64,000 nucleotides of DNA. Source: Stercorarius parasiticus (lineage: Eukaryota; Chordata; Aves; Charadriiformes; Stercorariidae). The notes beneath the pieces are model-generated. The model was not told the origin of the DNA. It did no database searches and worked only from the letters and a program-made list of their open reading frames with translations. Each line of letters starts with the position of its first letter. Position 1 is the stretch's first letter. The position numbers and the translations under genes are program-made. Shown one piece after another: positions 11,501-21,877 of the stretch. Location: contig VWZL01002042.1 in the NCBI GenBank assembly GCA_013396915.1, forward strand, positions 772,627-836,626. The letters run 5' to 3'.

Positions 11501-12336
11501 CTACAAGCAACACAAAACCCCAGGAATCATGCTCACAGGTGCAATAAGCCACCTCCACAGGAGGATTTTGTGCAGATGCCTGAAGCACATCCACCTCCCA
11601 GGAAGAAGGTATGGCTCATTATCTGCCTGTCCTAAATTCAACACCACCACTTTATGCCAGAAGTTAGAGAGAATTATCTCATCTCAAAAATTAAAGACTG
11701 ATGCCATTTTCTTCCCTAGAAGATAGTGTCAGTTCTCCAGCTCCCCATTACAGACAACTTTTAAGACCTCCCGCCGTTCAGCAGAGCGTGCCAGGGCACA
11801 GTAGGCTGAGCAAGCTGGACACCTGCCCTCTCTGTGAGGCTGCCAGATGACCACCCTGCACCTGTCAGCATGTTCCCAAAAGCCCAGCTAGTGCCCACAG
11901 CCATCCTGCCTCCCATGAGCAGCAACAGCAACCCCAGCACATCTTACCATCCCGTGACCCCTCCGATCAGCAGCTGCGTGGCCACATTGTATTTCTCGGC
12001 GCTTGACCCGGAGCTGGGGGCAAAGACCTTGCGCCACCAGGGCTGTTTCTTGGTGTACTCTGCCAGGTCCAGCACTTTGAACGTGTCCTCCTTCACACCT
12101 GCAGGCATCCGGAGAGGCTCAGTCCCGGGACTGCTGGCCCACAGCCCCCGGCCCTGGGCCTCCCAAGGGACATGGGACCCCTGCCTAGTCACAGAGCCCA
12201 GGGGGCCTGGCACTCCCCACAGGCCTTTGGGAACCCCCAGACCCGCACCCTCCCCCCGAGGTCCTCAGACCCCCATAGGACCCCTCGGACCTCGTCCCCG
12301 GGACCCCTCACTCCCCTCGGTGCTCCCGCAGGTCAT
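8465..12336 (-). CDS. FUNDC2: FUNDC2, FUN14 domain-containing protein 2 (complete, five coding exons)
   Basis: This is a mitochondrial outer-membrane protein of the FUN14 family, whose paralogue FUNDC1 is a hypoxia-responsive mitophagy receptor. Five - strand exons (12312-12336, 11948-12098, 10480-10555, 9185-9319, 8465-8542) join in phase to 465 nt, 154 codons plus stop, almost exactly the length of FUNDC1. The N-terminus has an LC3-interacting core F15-K-V-L18 within [12 protein letters not shown]. It is followed by KKQPWW, the GGVTGW and [19 protein letters not shown] membrane segment, a charged loop from [12 protein letters not shown] onward, and a last hydrophobic segment ending GGFLLGMAS. 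The start ATG at 12336-12334 is fixed by an in-frame TGA at 12417-12415 with no ATG between. Position beside F8 and CMC4, on the opposite strand, identifies it as FUNDC2 rather than FUNDC1. Confidence 0.95.
9185..9319 (-). CDS. FUNDC2: FUNDC2 exon 4
   Basis: Encodes the charged loop from [20 protein letters not shown] to the [10 protein letters not shown] end. It has a CTCTAG acceptor and a GAG/GTGAGA donor. It is 135 nt and in phase 0 at both ends. Confidence 0.95.
10480..10555 (-). CDS. FUNDC2: FUNDC2 exon 3
   Basis: Completes the Trp codon split from exon 2. It encodes [20 protein letters not shown] and FFLLQ, the most conserved block of the family. The donor is CAG/GTGTGT. Confidence 0.96.
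10704..10722. repeat. (AG)n microsatellite in FUNDC2 intron 2
   Basis: An uninterrupted AG dinucleotide run of about nine units lies in the intron between FUNDC2 exons 2 and 3, just upstream of exon 3 on the - strand. Confidence 0.9.
11948..12098 (-). CDS. FUNDC2: FUNDC2 exon 2
   Basis: Carries the LIR motif F-K-V-L, the [10 protein letters not shown] block and [16 protein letters not shown]. It starts with two bases completing a Ser codon begun in exon 1, and ends two bases into the Trp codon, at donor TG/GTAAGA. Confidence 0.95.
12312..12336 (-). CDS. FUNDC2: FUNDC2 exon 1, coding part (eight codons)
   Basis: A short reading frame, MTCGSTEG plus one base, ends at a strong donor A/GTGAGG. 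Its phase is exactly what exon 2 requires. With it the predicted protein is 154 residues. An in-frame stop lies 27 codons upstream. The call rests on phase, donor quality and total length, since this part of the family is not conserved. Confidence 0.75.
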
Positions 12337-12483
12337 GCCGCTGAGGAAGGGGCGCGGACTGAGGAGCCCTGTCCCAGGAGCCGCCCCCAGAGCGCCCTGC
12401 GACCCTTCGGGCCCTCAGGCGGTGCCAGGCCGCGCTACCGGCCGCCGCGCGTTGCCAATGGAAACGGCGCCGCGCAGGCCACG

Positions 12484-12557
12484 NNNNNNNNNNNNNNNNN
12501 NNNNNNNNNNNNNNNNNNNNNNNNNNNNNNNNNNNNNNNNNNNNNNNNNNNNNNNNN
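12484..12557. other. Assembly gap, 74 N
   Basis: A run of N lies inside the GC-rich island. Any open frame drawn across it is meaningless. Confidence 1.
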
Positions 12558-12760
12558 CGCGGCCGCGGGCACGTGACCGGGCGGCGCAGGCGCGCGGCCG
12601 CCACCGGACGTGGGCGCAGGAAGGGGCGGGCGCGCGCGTGGGGGCTATAGCGGCCGCGGGCGAGCGGCGGGGCCTGGTCTTTGGCCGTTCCTTAAAACAA
12701 ACACCCGCTGCCCCGGCGGATCAGCCCCGCCGGCGGCTCAGCCTCACGCAGCCGCTCGGT

Positions 12761-12781
12761 CACACACACACACACACACAC
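12761..12781. repeat. (CA)n microsatellite at the edge of the CpG island
   Basis: About ten CA units follow directly on the GC-rich island upstream of FUNDC2. Confidence 0.95.
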
Positions 12782-13059
12782 GCCCCCATCCGTGGGGCGG
12801 GGGGAGAGTCGGGAGGATAAAAGGGAGAAAACGAGTGGGTTTGCGGTAAAAACAATTTAATAAGTAAGGAAAAAGCTGTGCACGCGTGCAAAGCAAAATG
12901 AGGGATTCTTTCGCTGCTTCCCGTCGGCAGGCAGGCAGTCGGCCATCTCCAGGAGAGCAGGAATCCATCGTGTAATGGTGACGTGGGAAGACATCCCTCC
13001 AAACCATCGCTCCAAACATCCTCCCTTCCTTCTTCTTCCACAGATTTTATTGCTGGGCA

Positions 13060-13067
13060 TGACGTCA
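13060..13067. promoter_or_regulatory. Perfect CRE palindrome TGACGTCA
   Basis: The full 8-base consensus site for CREB/ATF dimers lies about 0.7 kb upstream of the FUNDC2 start codon, within GGGCATGACGTCACATGG. Function is not shown by sequence. Confidence 0.5.
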
Positions 13068-15170
13068 CATGGTCTGGAATATCCCCTCGGTCGGTTGGGG
13101 TCAGCTGTCCCAGCTGTGTCCCCCCCCAGCTGCTTCTGCACCCCAGCCCATCGCTGGTGGGGTGGTGTGAGGAGCAGGAAAGGCCTCGGCTCTGCGTGAG
13201 CCCTCCTCAGCGATAGCTAAAACATCTCTGTGTTACCAACGCTGTTCTCAGCACAAATCCAAAACACAGCCCTATACCACCTACTGTGGAGAAAATTAAC
13301 TCCTATCCCAGCCAAGACCAGCAGCGCATCTCAGCGCCTGGCACCTGTGCCAGGACTTCTGTGTGGTGGGGCCAGGGTCTCCGGCGCGTTGGAAGCAGTG
13401 TGGAGAGTCCAGTCTGCTGCTCTGTGTCCCACACACCCCCCCAGCTCTGCCCCGATGTGCCCCTGAGCCCCTTTGGGCAGCCCAGGCGCGCTGCCTGGCT
13501 GCACCGCAGTTTATTGTCTCCCCTGAAACAACCATCCCTCCAATTTCAATTCTGAGCTGTTACTTGCTTGGACTCCTGCAGAACAAAAGCCACCTAATTC
13601 CCACCTGGGGACCCCTTCCCACCTTCCCTCCCAGCTGCCCAGGGAGCAGCAAAGCCAGAAAACCTGAGAAGCAACAGGCAAAATAAAAGAGAGATTGTAA
13701 GCGAGGGAGGAGGGGCCTGGACCCTCCTGTGGGGTTAAAGGAAACCAGTGCATGAGTGAGAGCGGGTCAGGGAACAGACAATGTTCTGGGAACCAACGGC
13801 GACACTCTGCCGCAGTGGCTGGGATGTCCCGCACGCAAACAGCCCAGCACCTCCTTCCCCCCCCCAGGCAGGCGGGGATGTGTCAGGAGCCGCAGCAGCA
13901 TTGCACGTGTTTCCTGCGCTGCCCTGGTTAGGGGGAACCGGCTGGAGCAGTGTGTGCACACCCAAACCAAAGTGGGGGGACAGCGCTTCCCTGGGGACCG
14001 AGGTGTCATGTCTTGCACTCTGTCTGGGGGCTGGTGGATGCTGCTCATGGCAGGTTTGGGCCATGAGACCGGCCATCTGAGGTGCCGAGGGCCAGGCAAG
14101 GCATACCTGGAGGGATGGGCACTACGGGGTTGCAGGAGGAGAGAAGCTGGGTGTCCAGCCCAGTGCCCAGCCCTTGAGCCCCAGGGACCCTGTAGACAGG
14201 GCTTTTGCTCTCATAACCACCTCGAGAAGACTGCACTCCGCAGAGGTTTATTTACTCTCTGGCAACTGGAAAGCTCCTGTATTTGCCCTCCTGGGCAGCC
14301 GAAGTCCCAGGGCATTGCTCAGAATCAGGGCTCTGTCCCCACCATGCTCCTAGAGAGCTCCGGTCGTCCTGTCCCCAGCAGATCAGAGGGCAGCTCCTGC
14401 AGGTGCGGCGTGGTCACCCTTTGGTGACCCAGTAATCAGATGTAGCTGTTAGCAAGACTGTCGGACAGATCCTACACTGACTACTGAGCAGCCAAGAGCA
14501 CCATGTCTCTGCTGGGTCTCCGCCTCATCTGCGGGCAGGGCTGGCGGTGAGCAGAGCAGCTTCCCCTGGGAAAAGAAGATGCGGTGGCTGCGGAGGGGAT
14601 GGCCGACAAGGAGGGATGGCTGGGGGCAAGTGGGTGGCAGTGTTTCATCTTGGAAATCCCATCCGAACACCAGTGTCAGGTGGCACTGGGGTCTTCTGCA
14701 TGTCCAGCACATGGTGGGCTCCTATCGCTGCATGTGTCTCTGGTTTTGTCTCCCTACCCTCAGCAAAGGGCTTCCCTGGTGCCAGGCAGGGTTCCTCTTG
14801 TGCCTCCTCGCTGGTGCCAGCTAGTGGGTCCTCCACACATGTGGTCCCAGGGGCACCCGCTGGCCTGAGCATCTGCAGCATGGCCTCATCATTCCCGGCA
14901 CACAAGCAGCATCGCCCGGGGCAGGCGCTTGGCTTCCTCCCGCAGCGGGGAAGGAGCTGAGCTGACAGGGGGGCTGCAGGGCTGGGGGCTCCTGTGCAAC
15001 AGGGTCAGGCACAGCGTGGTTCAGAGGGTGGCACAGGGGCCAGAGCCCATCACTAGCACCTCAGCACCCCGCAGCCACAGGAGGTCCCGGCAAGGCACCT
15101 TCCTGGCCAGCAGCCCTGTTCAGCCCAGGAGACACAGGCACAAAAAGCGGTTCCCCATCTCAAAGGCTTC

Positions 15171-15193
15171 CCCTCCCTCCCTCCCTCCCTCCC
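15171..15193. repeat. (CCCT)n simple repeat
   Basis: Almost six copies of the CCCT tetranucleotide form a pyrimidine tract in the FUNDC2-F8 intergenic region. Confidence 0.9.
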
Positions 15194-18100
15194 AGCAACA
15201 TCACCTCCTCCCAGCCTGCGTGACCAGGCTGAGCCGCAGCTCGCCAGCCCATGTGGGCTTCCAGTATGTGGTCAGGGTGAGCAGTACTGGGCAGTAACGC
15301 TGTGAGCAAAACCATGTTCCCCCGGGCGAGTCCGCACTTGCAGAGCCCACCAAAATGCTCTGTAAATGGACCCATGATTCCCCTCCGGGCACCTTAGCAA
15401 GGCACAATACCTGGCCATCTCCGCCAGATGCCAGGGTCCCTCGTCGGTAGGAAACGTGTCCCCAGTGCAGTGTCCTGGGGCTCCCAAGCTGCTGCTCCGG
15501 TGGCTCAGCATGATGTGGCCCCAACGCTGCCAGCCTCGTGGCCCTGGTCACACGGTGCTCTGCTGCGGCCACCACTGTGTCGCTGCTTTTAGTACGGTGA
15601 GAAGCAACGTCTGAATTCCCCTGCCCCGGGCTGGGACATCCGCGCTGGTGTCACGCAGCCGCGCAGGGACAGCCCCAGCTCGGGGGCACGCTGCAGCTTG
15701 CAGAAAGGAAATTTGCAGCTCAGCCCCGTCAAAGCAAGAGCGCGGGGATTTTTAGCGGGGTTTCTCTCTCCACCACCGTCTCTCTCTCTCTTTTCTCATT
15801 TTCTGGAAATGAAACAAACGCGGGCTCCAGCCCTTCATGCCACTCAGTGTCTATGGGTGGGTGTGACAGCCCTTCTTCACTCCCCCCTAGCTGCGATGGG
15901 GGCTTTTCAGCACAGGCTGGCTCTCCCCGAGGCTCCCCCACCTCCACCCTGCAAAGGAAGGGGCTTTCTGCTCCCTCCTGCCAGCAGCTGGGACTTACGG
16001 CAGCCAGGTTTAGGGAACAGGAGGACAGGCTGGCACCGGGCACAGCACTGTGCTGGGAGTGGCAGTGAGCCCCCGAGCTGTCCCACCTGCCAAGAACCGC
16101 TGATTTTGGGCAGTGAATGAACGCAGCCAGCCTGGAGCGCAGCAAATGATACCGAGTGACTGCTCAGGTGATACAGGCGCTCTCTTTCTGACCTGCTGCT
16201 GCCTTGCAGGTGACTGTGGGCAACTTCTGCTGCTCCCTGCAGAGTTTTCCCAGCTGTGAAAGGTGAATAACAATTCCTGGATGCACCATAATCTCCTTAT
16301 TCAACTCTTGGACTGTTTTCTGCCCCTTTGGCCAGGATCCTGGTCCATCTTTCCCGACAATCCCTCCACCTCGTGGGTCTGCACCCTCTCCTGTTGCTGC
16401 CTGGCCAGCAGGCACCCCTGCCAGCCCCAAGGTCTGGGCATGTGGGGACAAGCCAAGGGCTGTGCAGGGACACCTATGGGCACTGGCTGCAATGGCATCC
16501 TTGGGCTCTGCTCCAGTGACAGGCACAGCTTGGAGCTGGGGGGCAGCTGGGTCGAGGGCTTCAGGCTGCCTGGGAGCTTGCTACAGCTCCTTGCATCTGG
16601 TTCTCCTTTCTTCCCAGCAACGATCAAGAGAGGAAATTTCTGGGACACTGCTTCCCTTAAACAGCCACCGTTAAATTCCTGTTGATAAATTTAGCCCCTT
16701 TTCTGGCTTGCCAGGAGCAATGTTGGTGTGAGGATGCCAAGGTAGAGCAGCACTGAGCACCGGGGGGACAGATGATGGAGGACACCACCGTGCCCCTTCC
16801 CCACAGCCCCAAGCACAGCGTCTGCGGAGGAGAGCCACTTCATGCGGGGCGCAGGGCAAGTTTTGCTGAATATGAGCAGCTTGGGGCATATTCCAGGAGT
16901 TTTTGCAGCAGCCAGGGTGTCTCAGGAAATGAACTAGCACAGTGCATGACAGACACCAAAAACCAGACACCACCTGGGAACGTGATCCCATCTCCAGGCT
17001 GACCCAGCAGCACCAGCCCTCAAAACAAGTCCAGGGGAGCGCAATTGCTCTGAACTTCATTGCATCAGCCAGGGAAAATAGGTGACTTATGAAGGATGTG
17101 CGTGCCTGGAGGCTGCTCTGGTTTTCCATGGGCTGCTCTGACACTTGAGGAGCAAAGATCCTTTAGCAACAGCCATGCGAAGCCAGTGGCCATGGGGAGT
17201 GTCCTCTGGCTGGTGAGACCCCCCCGAATGCTTGTCCTCCCCAGCTCCTGCAGGCAGAACCTCCCCCCCCGCCGCCCTGTGGCAGGAGCGCGGCTGTTGT
17301 GCTCCCGCTGCCTGAATCATTCAGAGATGGCTCTGGCATAAGAAATGAGAGAGAAAGCAGAAATGCTCCGCTGACCCACTTCTTGCAGGGAAAGCCAGGG
17401 GAGGAGAGCGGGCTTATTTTTGGGACCTCCTCCACATCGGCATTTCTGCTCCGGGGCTAGGGAACGTCAGGGCTGGATTTGCTGGGTACTCAAGGGTGTT
17501 GGTGCCGTCGGCCCCGCTGTGCTGCTGCTCCCTCAGGGTCCCGCTGTCTGCGGGTCGGCTGGTCTGTGAGCTACGTGAAGCTGCAGCCCCTCTTTGCTCC
17601 GTCATTGCTGGGGTGCAGCGGCCGAGCAAGGTCCTCCAGGCATTTCTCCTTCAGCCCCGAGCTTTGGTTCCAAGGGAGGGAGTTTTTTCCCCCGCCAAGG
17701 ACCAGTGTGGGCTTTTCTCCTGCTGTGATTTATCTGCACTAGGGCCAGGGTTTGTCTCTCCATCTGGGCTGGTTTAGCAGCAGCCTGGGTGGAGACAAAA
17801 GCACCAGGAGAGATGCCTTTTTTGGCTGATGGGTTGGTGGTTTGTTTTAATTTTTTTTCTTCCGAACTGCAACAGTGGGTTCTGAAAAAAGCAGCTCCCC
17901 TAAAGCGCCTCTGCCCTTGCAGAGCACGGTGGGGCTGGTTACATGGGATAAACACATCGCCTGTGACTAAACCCCAGCACTGGCTCCGGAGAGGAGGCTG
18001 GAAACCGCCACAGCATCCTTTATTCCCGCCGTGCAGAGAGGTGCTGGAAAGGTGACAGGGATTTCCTACGGCGTTTGGTGAAATGAGTCAGTGTGGCATG

Positions 18101-21100
18101 CAGCCAGGTGGGCACGGCCAGCAGGCTGGGCAGGAGTCAGCTGGCAGCGTGCGCCCAGCAGCACAGGGACGAAGCCTGGCAAGCCCACGTGGCGGGGACT
18201 TGCCCAGGGCACATCTGTGGAAGAGGAGGGATATGTCCTGCCGACCCTTGGGCTGCCATTCCTCTTTCTGGAGCAGCCACGCACCAAAACCAAGCCCTCC
18301 CCAGGACAGGCAGGGTCTAGGTGGGATGCAGGCAGCAGCAGGAGATGCTCTAGATCAGAAGTGATGGTACAAGGGGCCATGCCTGGCCCTTCCGACAGAT
18401 AGCCGGTGCCACGTGGCACAGCCGGTGTCTCTGTGCCCTCTGCCCATGTGAGTGCTGGGAAGAGCGAGTGCCCTGTGGGTGGCTGCTGCTTCTGAGATAC
18501 TCTACATTCCCGAGAAGCTGCCATGAGTCACTCACTTGCTCTTATCACATACACACAAAAAAAAGTCCCAGGAGAGATTAGACATGGCTCACTTTGTTCT
18601 GAGTCATTTTTATCTGTCCCAACCCTGCACTGAGCTGAGAACTGCACAATTCGGGGAAACAACCAACACTTTCTTCATGCACGTGGGTCATTGGCTCTGG
18701 CCAAGCAGATTTCTCCGAGGCTCTCGGGTGCAGGAGTCTGTCCTGGCTTCCTCATCACGTTTCCGTGGGATGGCAGTGTGTTGGTGCTGTTTCACGGGGA
18801 GGTTTGGGGATGGGCAGATGTTGCTCACACTGTGCTTCGCTCCAGGCAGGACCAGGATGCTAATGCCCTGCTCCGGGGGGACCAGGTTGTTCTTGGCACG
18901 CTTCGCTCTGCACAAAGCTACCCACTGATTGCAGTGAGAACCAGGATCTTGCTCCCCTCCCCAGGTTATTTCCAAGCGTCCTCCAGTTTCCCGCCTGGAT
19001 TCCCCTTCCCAAAGCCTTGAGTATCTCGATAATATAATTTTCTTTCTGCTCTGGGTTAGACCCCATCTCCTCAGTTTACTCTTATGTCTCTGTGTCAGGA
19101 ACCTGGACCTGCCTCCTGGTAGCTGAAAATGGTTAAACCCAGCAATTCGGCACCTGCCAGTGTCACAACCACTAATTTCGGACTGTGTCCAGGCTCCTGC
19201 CATTGCAGCCCCCAAGGGAAGCTTTGCCTGACTCCCCCCCTGGATGTTGTCACCCCATGGTACCTGGAGCATCCCTGCCAGGGTTAGAGGTAAGAAGCCC
19301 CTGTGCCACCCCCTGAAGATCTCCAGCACCCAGAGCTGGGGCACCCCTCCTGACAGCCAACCCCAACCCTACCGTGTGCCGCCCCCCGACTGCCCTCTTC
19401 ACGGTCATGGTGTCTGCTTGGCTACGTTTTCCCCATCTGCTTGTTTCTGGAAGAAACACCTTTTCCAGACTTTCCGGGTGAGCACAATCTCGCAGCACTG
19501 GGAGATTCCCAGACAGGATGACTGGAGTAAAGTCACGTCCAATACTGCAGGGGACACTGGTGCCAGAAGCCCAACCCGGATCTCCCATGTCTCTCCCGGA
19601 CCTCCGGACAACCCTTTCCCCTCCAGCACTGAACAATATCCTTCTACTTCACCGCACCAGGGCAGGTGGTGCAAAGCACCCGGGGCATCCCCGAATGTGA
19701 CACGCCACTTGTTTTGCCCCAAAATACTTGCTGGAAATCGTGGGGCGGGCTGTTGCTCATCTTCCTCGCAAAGAAAAGGAACCCCAGGCTGGGCACGGAG
19801 CCAGCCGCCGGCGCATGAGCTGGAGGAAATGTGTTTCTCTCTGGCTTTTTGCCTCTCCGGGAGCAGGCTGGGTGGTGCGGGGAGAGCAGTTTTTACCCCG
19901 GCTCCTTCTGCGTCATCCGGCCCCTGGGTGAGCGCAGGAAGGAGTGGGCAGCCCCTTGGCAAGCTGGAGTTTTGCACGGACCGAGGGGGAGTCCCCCCCG
20001 GGCGCTCCTTGCTGCTGCTGTGGGAGACCCGGTTAGACACAGCTGCCCGGGATGGTTTTCCCCCTCGGGCCTGGGGATGCCGCAAGGAGATGGGTGGGAA
20101 GAGAGGGGATGTACCCAGTGAGGTGGTGAGAACTGGCCCCTCTCTGAGGGAGGGGGACAGAGAGACTTCACTGACCCCACAGACATGGGGTGCTCCTGCA
20201 CAGTGAGCCCATGGGTCTGGGATGCTCGAGGTCATTCCCAGGCTATGCTGGGCTACATGGGGCAGCGGGACATTGGGGAATGCATTCCCGTATCCACTGG
20301 GATTGCCCCTACCTCGGGGGCTCAGCTCCTATCTCCTGTCCCATCCCCTACCAGTCCCACCCATGCTGAGGATTCGTGTCTGGGACCCCAAAACACCCAT
20401 CACTCCACCATCGCCACTGCCTCCCTCTGTTGCCCAGGCACCAAGACCTGTCACATGGATGCTTCTGCACACACTGGGACTGTCACCAAAAGGGTCACCA
20501 CCCCTGTTGCACTCCTGCTGCCCTGCAGTGTGATTTATGGGACGTTTCCCCACCTCTCTGGCCCAGCAGACGCCGGGACCATGCAAGGCGTTCCTCCTCA
20601 TCTTCCTGCCTTCGTGAGCCGAGGGAGAACCACGTGCCGGCATGTGTGCATGAGCACACGTGTGTGCATTTGGGGGGTGTGGGGGGGATTTCCTGGGCTT
20701 TTAAAAAGAGATATTGAAGAGGTGTGATTTTAAAAGGGAAGAAATTTGCAAAAACCTTTCAGCGCGTCTTCTCTGAGCTGTTCTGCAGGACTCTGTGAGA
20801 AGAGGAGAAGGGTGAGGAAGAGCTGGCGGGATGGGGACTCCCAGACATCACCCCAACCCTCTCCCTCCCATGCAGCTTGAAGCAAGATTGTGTGGCTAAA
20901 TCATCACTGCCTGGGGTGCGGGCACCCGGGGGACAGGGATGGACCCCACATATGTACATGCAGATGTGCATCCCCGGCTATTTCCTCACCTTCAGCCCTG
21001 CCCCTGCAGATGCAAAGTGCCCTGCAGGCTCCCAGCGCTGGAGGGGGGCGGGCACAGGGCAGCCTCTCCTGCTCTGTATCAATAAGCCATCTGCATCCTG

Positions 21101-21638
21101 AATGCAAATTTTCCCCTAAATCACCATTTCCTCAAGCTATTTGGGCTAGCAGGTACAGAAGGCAGCTGCCAGCTCCCTGGGGGGCTCCAGCCCTAGGTAC
21201 AAGCCCAGACTGACCTGCGGGGGAAATAAAGGCTCCTGTAGCCTGGGCAGCAGCAGGGCACTAGCCTGCAACCCGCTCTCCTCCTTCCCCTCTGCTGTGA
21301 GAGGGAAGGTGGGACCAGGCAGAGACCGCACCTAAATTTCCCTTCCTCTGCAACCCTCCCTTTCCTCACCTCGCTCCCGGACACCCGCCAGGACACCGAG
21401 CCAGCTGGGTCCTGAAGTGGAGCTTACCGCTGTGCTTGCCCTCCCTTTCCTTTTGTTTTTTCCTCTTTTTCCAGAGGAAGAGAGGGAGAGTCCATCGCTC
21501 ACACGCTCCTCTTTGCGCTAACCTGCTCGGGCAATTCCTCTCCTGATGTCTTTGAGAAACTCTCCAGCGCTCTGACTGAGACTGGGGGTGCTGGCTTTAA
21601 ATCGTCATCTCCTGTGGATTACAGCGGCTGGATGAAAA

Positions 21639-21644
21639 GATAAA
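21639..21644 (+). promoter_or_regulatory. F8: GATAAA TATA-like box, candidate F8 core promoter
   Basis: GATAAA within AAAAGATAAAGGC lies 85-90 bases before the F8 ATG. The human F8 promoter is known to use a GATAAA variant TATA element. If used in the same way, transcription would begin near 21670 and leave a 5' UTR of about 60 bases. The assignment is by analogy and position. Confidence 0.5.
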
Positions 21645-21728
21645 GGCTTTTCTCTCCTCTTTCCTTTCTCATTCCTTCCTTTTCCCTTTTCCTCCTGAAG
21701 CCGGGGTGGTTCTTAGCTGACGGGCACG

Positions 21729-21877
21729 ATGCTGGTGGGAGCCCTGCGTGGCCTTCTGCTCCTCTGCCTGGTTGAGGAGGGCATCAGCAAAGTCAGAAGA
21801 TACTACATCGGTGCAGTGGAAACCGCCTGGGACTACACACACAGCGACCTGCTCTCCGTACTGCAAGCGCCTGCGGG
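21729..21877 (+). CDS. F8: F8 exon 1: signal peptide and start of A1
   Basis: The ATG at 21729 opens a hydrophobic signal peptide ([10 protein letters not shown]) followed by EEGIS. The mature N-terminus aligns at [16 protein letters not shown]. The donor GG/GTAAGG leaves phase 2. Two Glu residues just before the predicted cleavage site are unusual. Confidence 0.96.

Larger units (their letters stand above)
12300..12760. promoter_or_regulatory. FUNDC2: GC-rich CpG island, FUNDC2 promoter region
   Basis: Dense CG dinucleotides surround the FUNDC2 first exon. A CCAAT box lies at 12455-12459 and an E-box in CACGTGAC at 12570-12577. A NotI-like GCGGCCGC cluster is also present. Part is unsequenced (N at 12484-12557). 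The transcription start cannot be placed from sequence alone. Confidence 0.7.
12782..21638. other. Intergenic region between FUNDC2 and F8, no gene supported
   Basis: Roughly 8.9 kb separate the two divergently transcribed genes. The sequence is GC-rich and therefore full of chance open frames. None encodes a protein I recognise, and none is flanked by consistent splice sites. Elements noted inside are a perfect cAMP-response-type palindrome at 13060-13067 and a (CCCT)n run at 15171-15193. Undetected non-coding RNA genes cannot be excluded. Confidence 0.6.

Noticed and set aside
11834..12820. 328-codon + strand frame crossing the first gap
   Set aside because: It runs antisense through FUNDC2 exon 2 and across 74 N, which the translator reads as open.
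19244..20235. Overlapping open frames of 320 codons (+) and 276 codons (-) in the FUNDC2-F8 intergenic region
   Set aside because: The sequence is GC-rich, both strands are open at once, and the translations are Pro/Ser/Gly-rich with no domain, no splice pattern and no promoter. Chance frames are the simpler view.
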